This document shows, in pieces, positions 61,139-64,000 of a stretch of 64,000 bases of DNA (position 1 is its first letter; every line of letters begins with the position of its first letter). Source of the stretch: Luteipulveratus halotolerans (GTDB lineage Bacteria > Actinomycetota > Actinomycetes > Actinomycetales > Dermatophilaceae); the NCBI RefSeq assembly GCF_001247745.1, contig NZ_LAIR01000002.1, positions 744,001-808,000 of the forward strand, read 5' to 3'. The position numbers and the translations under genes are program-made. Below the pieces are notes generated by a model that saw nothing but the letters and a program-made list of their open reading frames with translations, had not been told where the DNA came from and searched no databases.

Positions 61139-61615
61139 TCACATCCGCGCGGCGCCGGCCTTGATGGCCTCGCGGATGCGGACGTAGGTACCGCAGCGGC
61201 AGACGTTGCGGATGGTGTCGAGGTCGGCGTCGGTGATCTCGCGGCCTTGCGCCTTGACCTGCTTGACCTTGGCGACGGCCGCCATGATCTGACCGGGCTG
61301 GCAGTAGCCGCACTGAGCGACGTCCTGCTCGAGCCATGCCTCCTGCATGGGGTGCAGGTCTCCCTCGACGGTGTCGGCGAGGCCCTCGATCGTGGTGATC
61401 TCGTCGGTGGGCTCGACGTCGGCGACGCGCACCGAGCACGGGTTGAACGCCTTGCCGTTGATGTGGGACGTGCAGGCCTTGCAGACGTTGATGCCGCAGC
61501 CGTACTTGGGCCCGGTGACCCCGAGGACGTCGCGCAGGACCCACAGCAGCCGGACGTCGTCCTCGACGTCGGCGGTGACCTGCTTGCCGTTCAGGACGAA
61601 GGTGTGTGTCGGCAT
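61139..61615 (-). CDS. 2Fe-2S subunit of a molybdenum hydroxylase (IorA/CoxS-like)
   Basis: A 158-residue electron-transfer subunit. The plant-type [2Fe-2S] site is C-G-I-N-V-C-K-A-C near residues 40-48 plus a fourth cysteine in FNPCSV, and the helical-domain site is CGYCQPGQ and CRCGTY. It should pair with the large subunit upstream to oxidise an aldehyde or N-heterocycle. ATG at 61615, seven bases after the large-subunit stop. Confidence 0.93.
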   Translation of the reverse strand: MPTHTFVLNGKQVTADVEDDVRLLWVLRDVLGVTGPKYGCGINVCKACTSHINGKAFNPCSVRVADVEPTDEITTIEGLADTVEGDLHPMQEAWLEQDVAQCGYCQPGQIMAAVAKVKQVKAQGREITDADLDTIRNVCRCGTYVRIREAIKAGAARM

Positions 61616-61622
61616 GGCTTCC

Positions 61623-63953
61623 TCAGAACGTGTGCGAGAGGCCGTCGACCGGCGACTCGGGGAGTGACGGGGTGTAGGGCTTGGGCTCGAACGACAGCGT
61701 CTGGTGGTTGATCGGGAACCTGCGGGGCACCGTGCCGGTGGCACGCGCGTACGCACAGGCCACGGCCGCGAACGAGGCGGGTACGCCGGCCTCGCCGGCG
61801 CCGCCCGGGGTGTCCGAGGCGGAGGGGACGACCACGCACTCGAACTCCAGCGGGGTGTTCCACTGGCGGGTGTAGAAGTAGTTGTCCCAGCTGGCCTCCA
61901 GGAAGTGCCCGTCCTTGAGGTGCACGCTGTTGGTGAGCGCGAGCCCGATGCCGTCGGAGACCCCGCCGAGCATCTGCGCCTCCAGGCCCTGCGGGTTGAT
62001 GACCAGGCCGGCGTCGACCGCGATGACCGCCTTGGTGACACGAGGGCCGGTCACACCGTCGCGGACCTGCCGGTTGACCGTCTCGGGTCGGCAGTCGATC
62101 TCGACGAGAACCGCTGTGGCGCCTTTGTACTCGCGGTGCACGGCGATGCCCTGGGCGGTGCCGGGCGCCATCGGCCGGCCCCACTTGCCGACCTCGGCGA
62201 CCTTTGTCAGGACGCCGCGCACGTTGTCGTGCTTGACCAGCCCGAGCCGGAACGCGAGTGGGTCCTTGCGCAGTTTCTGGGCGAGCATGTCGATGACCAG
62301 CTCGCTCGCGCACGCGACGTCGGGGGAGTAGATCGCCCGCATGCTGCCGGTGTTGAACCGTGTGTCGGTCTCGCTCAGCAGCTGGGTCACGAGCCCGACG
62401 TTGTAGGGCAGCTCCTGGGTGAGCAGGAAGATGCTCTGCGACAACCCGACGCCGACGAGCCCACCCGGCAGCTTGTCGGCCGTGGCGGTGAGCATGTCGC
62501 CGAGGCCGTGGCCGAAGTCGGTGGCGATGCTGGTGTGCCGCTGCTCGAACGTCAGCACCTCGCCGGCCAGGCAGGTCGCCCGGATGCGGGACGTCGCCAT
62601 CGGATGCATGCGTCCCTGGCGGGGCTCGTCGACCCGGTGCCACATCAGTCGCACCGGCTTGCCCATCGCCTTGGAGACCTTGGCGGCCTCGATGGCGTGG
62701 TCGCCGAACAGCTTGTGCCCGAACGACCCGCCGCCGGTGATCACGTTGACCGTGACGGCGTGCAGGGGCAACCCGACCGCGAGAGCGATGTCCTCCTGAG
62801 CGACGATCGGGGCCTTCAGCCCGGCCCACACGGTCGCGTGACCGTCGCGGACGTCGGCGATCGCACAGTTGGGCTCCAGCGCGGCGCTGCTGCGGAACAT
62901 GAACTCGAACGACGCATCCACCTGGGTCGCGAGGACCGGGACCTTCGGCACCGCCAGGGGTACCTCGGCTCGGCGGACCTTCGCGAGGATCGACTCGTCG
63001 TCCTCACCCTCGATACCACCGGCGTTCCACTCGACGTCGAGCGCGCGGGTGGCGGTGATGCACTGCCCGAAGGTGCGGGCACGGACGGCGACGCCGGTGT
63101 CGACCACGGCCACGTCAGTGACGCCCGGCATGGCGAGCACCGCCTCGCGGTTGCGCACGGACTTCGGCGAGCCGTTGAGTCCGGGTGGCCGGCACAGCAT
63201 GGTCGGCAGCGCGTCGGGGACCTCCAGGTCCATCGCGAACTTCTTGGCGCCGGTGACGATGTCGCGTGCGTCGACGCGGCGGGTGGGCTTGCCGACGACG
63301 GTGTACGACGACGCGGCCTTGAGCTGGACCTGGACCCCCTGCGTACTGGCACTCGCCGCCGACTCGGCGAGCTCGCCGTAGGTCACGGATGCGCCGCCGG
63401 GGGCCGTGATGACGCCGGCCTTCGCGGTCAGCTGGTCGACGACGGCGCCGAGCTGGATCGCGGCTGCCTTCAGGAGGGCCCCTTTGGCGACGGCAGCCGC
63501 GACGCGGATGGGCGTGAACGTCGAGACCGTCGTGTTGGAGCCGCCGGTCAGCTGGTTGAACACCAGCTCGGGCCGCGCGGGCGCGAGACCGACCGTGACG
63601 CGCTCGACCGGGATCTCCAGCTCCTCGGCGATGATCATCGCCGTCGACGTGGTGATGCCCTGCCCGACCTCCATCCGCGGCAACGAGAACGACGCCGTCC
63701 CGTCGGTGCCGATCGTGATGCGGATCAGGTTGGCGGTGGCCAGCCCGGTCGTCGTCTGCAGGTCCTCGAGGTCGAAGATCTCGGCGATCTGCGGCGGCGA
63801 GGGGATGGCGGCCTCTGCTGGTGTGCCGAGCCGCATGTCGGCCGCGACCGTGAGCGTGGTGCCCGCGAGGACGTACCCGAGGAAGCGTCGCCGACTGGTG
63901 CCGGAAGCAGCGGGTGGGTCGAGGTGCGGATCATCCGAGGGGGTGCGTTGCAC
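61623..63953 (-). CDS. Tat-exported molybdenum hydroxylase large subunit (isoquinoline oxidoreductase beta-like)
   Basis: A 776-residue molybdopterin-binding subunit of the IorB type. The N-terminal Tat signal SRRRFLGYVLAG near residues 20-31 marks export of the folded enzyme. The body shows LPRMEVGQGITTSTAMI near 95, AALEPNCAIADV, GGGSFGHKLFGDHAIEAAKV near 405, and MRAIYSPDVACASE, matching cofactor-binding segments of the family. No FAD subunit is encoded next to it, as usual for this type. Substrate unknown. GTG at 63953. Confidence 0.9.
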   Translation of the reverse strand: MQRTPSDDPHLDPPAASGTSRRRFLGYVLAGTTLTVAADMRLGTPAEAAIPSPPQIAEIFDLEDLQTTTGLATANLIRITIGTDGTASFSLPRMEVGQGITTSTAMIIAEELEIPVERVTVGLAPARPELVFNQLTGGSNTTVSTFTPIRVAAAVAKGALLKAAAIQLGAVVDQLTAKAGVITAPGGASVTYGELAESAASASTQGVQVQLKAASSYTVVGKPTRRVDARDIVTGAKKFAMDLEVPDALPTMLCRPPGLNGSPKSVRNREAVLAMPGVTDVAVVDTGVAVRARTFGQCITATRALDVEWNAGGIEGEDDESILAKVRRAEVPLAVPKVPVLATQVDASFEFMFRSSAALEPNCAIADVRDGHATVWAGLKAPIVAQEDIALAVGLPLHAVTVNVITGGGSFGHKLFGDHAIEAAKVSKAMGKPVRLMWHRVDEPRQGRMHPMATSRIRATCLAGEVLTFEQRHTSIATDFGHGLGDMLTATADKLPGGLVGVGLSQSIFLLTQELPYNVGLVTQLLSETDTRFNTGSMRAIYSPDVACASELVIDMLAQKLRKDPLAFRLGLVKHDNVRGVLTKVAEVGKWGRPMAPGTAQGIAVHREYKGATAVLVEIDCRPETVNRQVRDGVTGPRVTKAVIAVDAGLVINPQGLEAQMLGGVSDGIGLALTNSVHLKDGHFLEASWDNYFYTRQWNTPLEFECVVVPSASDTPGGAGEAGVPASFAAVACAYARATGTVPRRFPINHQTLSFEPKPYTPSLPESPVDGLSHTF

Positions 63954-64000
63954 GGCGGGTCCTTCCGAGGTGACTCATCGCGGCACGGCCTGACAGCCTG

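Noticed and set aside
1..64000. CRISPR arrays or rRNA genes
   Set aside because: No regularly spaced repeat units and no rRNA-like stretches were seen in the window.

Overview
High-GC actinobacterial chromosome. The core gene order (DEAD-box helicase, ferritin-like protein, DUF3107, TetR, MoeZ, alkyltransferase-like protein, adnA-adnB, phosphotransferase, nudC, uvrD2, whiB7, ABC1 kinase, DUF2342 hydrolase, PDZ/Lon-type protein, UPF0182, tRNA-fMet) parallels a well-known actinobacterial block (Rv3193c to Rv3211 in Mycobacterium tuberculosis). WhiB7, an FHA-ABC exporter and a PPA1309-family protein also fit Actinobacteria. The exact genus cannot be read from the sequence; a Micrococcales-type soil or skin actinobacterium is my best guess.

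Layout. (1) 0-11 kb: housekeeping and DNA repair, ending in the overlapping run moeZ-ATL-adnA-adnB. (2) 11-14.4 kb: a sulfur-uptake operon (SsuE-like FMN reductase, lipoprotein, ATPase) behind a leader carrying a SAM-IV-type riboswitch and an RHVDL-type leader peptide. The operon has lost its permease at a rearrangement junction near 11.59 kb, where a 5' fragment of an alpha/beta hydrolase gene is also cut. (3) 14.4-34.1 kb: conserved core, including whiB7 with its own AT-rich promoter, long leader, leader ORF and attenuator-like terminator. (4) 34.15-38.47 kb: tRNA-fMet followed by a 4.2-kb insertion bounded by two perfect 38-bp copies of the tRNA terminator. Its only cargo was an Mrr-type restriction endonuclease gene, now broken by an IS256-family and an IS3-family element. 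Removing the IS256 copy and one target duplication restores the frame exactly. (5) 38.5-42.9 kb: membrane and ABC-2 transport genes running into decay: an ATPase without its 5' part, a SnoaL-like gene without its 5' part, and an amino-acid permease pseudogene. (6) 43-51.5 kb: accessory stress and drug-response genes (GlxA-type regulator, GrpB, UvrA-like resistance ATPase split by a TAG codon with its TetR, glyoxalase-like, GNAT, MFS exporter with MarR, NUDIX). (7) 51.6-64 kb: two FHA proteins (one an ABC exporter), NDH-2, a pair of M16 peptidase subunits, and an XdhC / 2Fe-2S / Tat-exported molybdenum hydroxylase cluster.

The most interesting points are the doubly interrupted restriction gene inside a repeat-bounded tRNA-adjacent insertion, the two-element sulfur leader driving a transporter without a permease, the two rearrangement scars, and the whiB7 leader.
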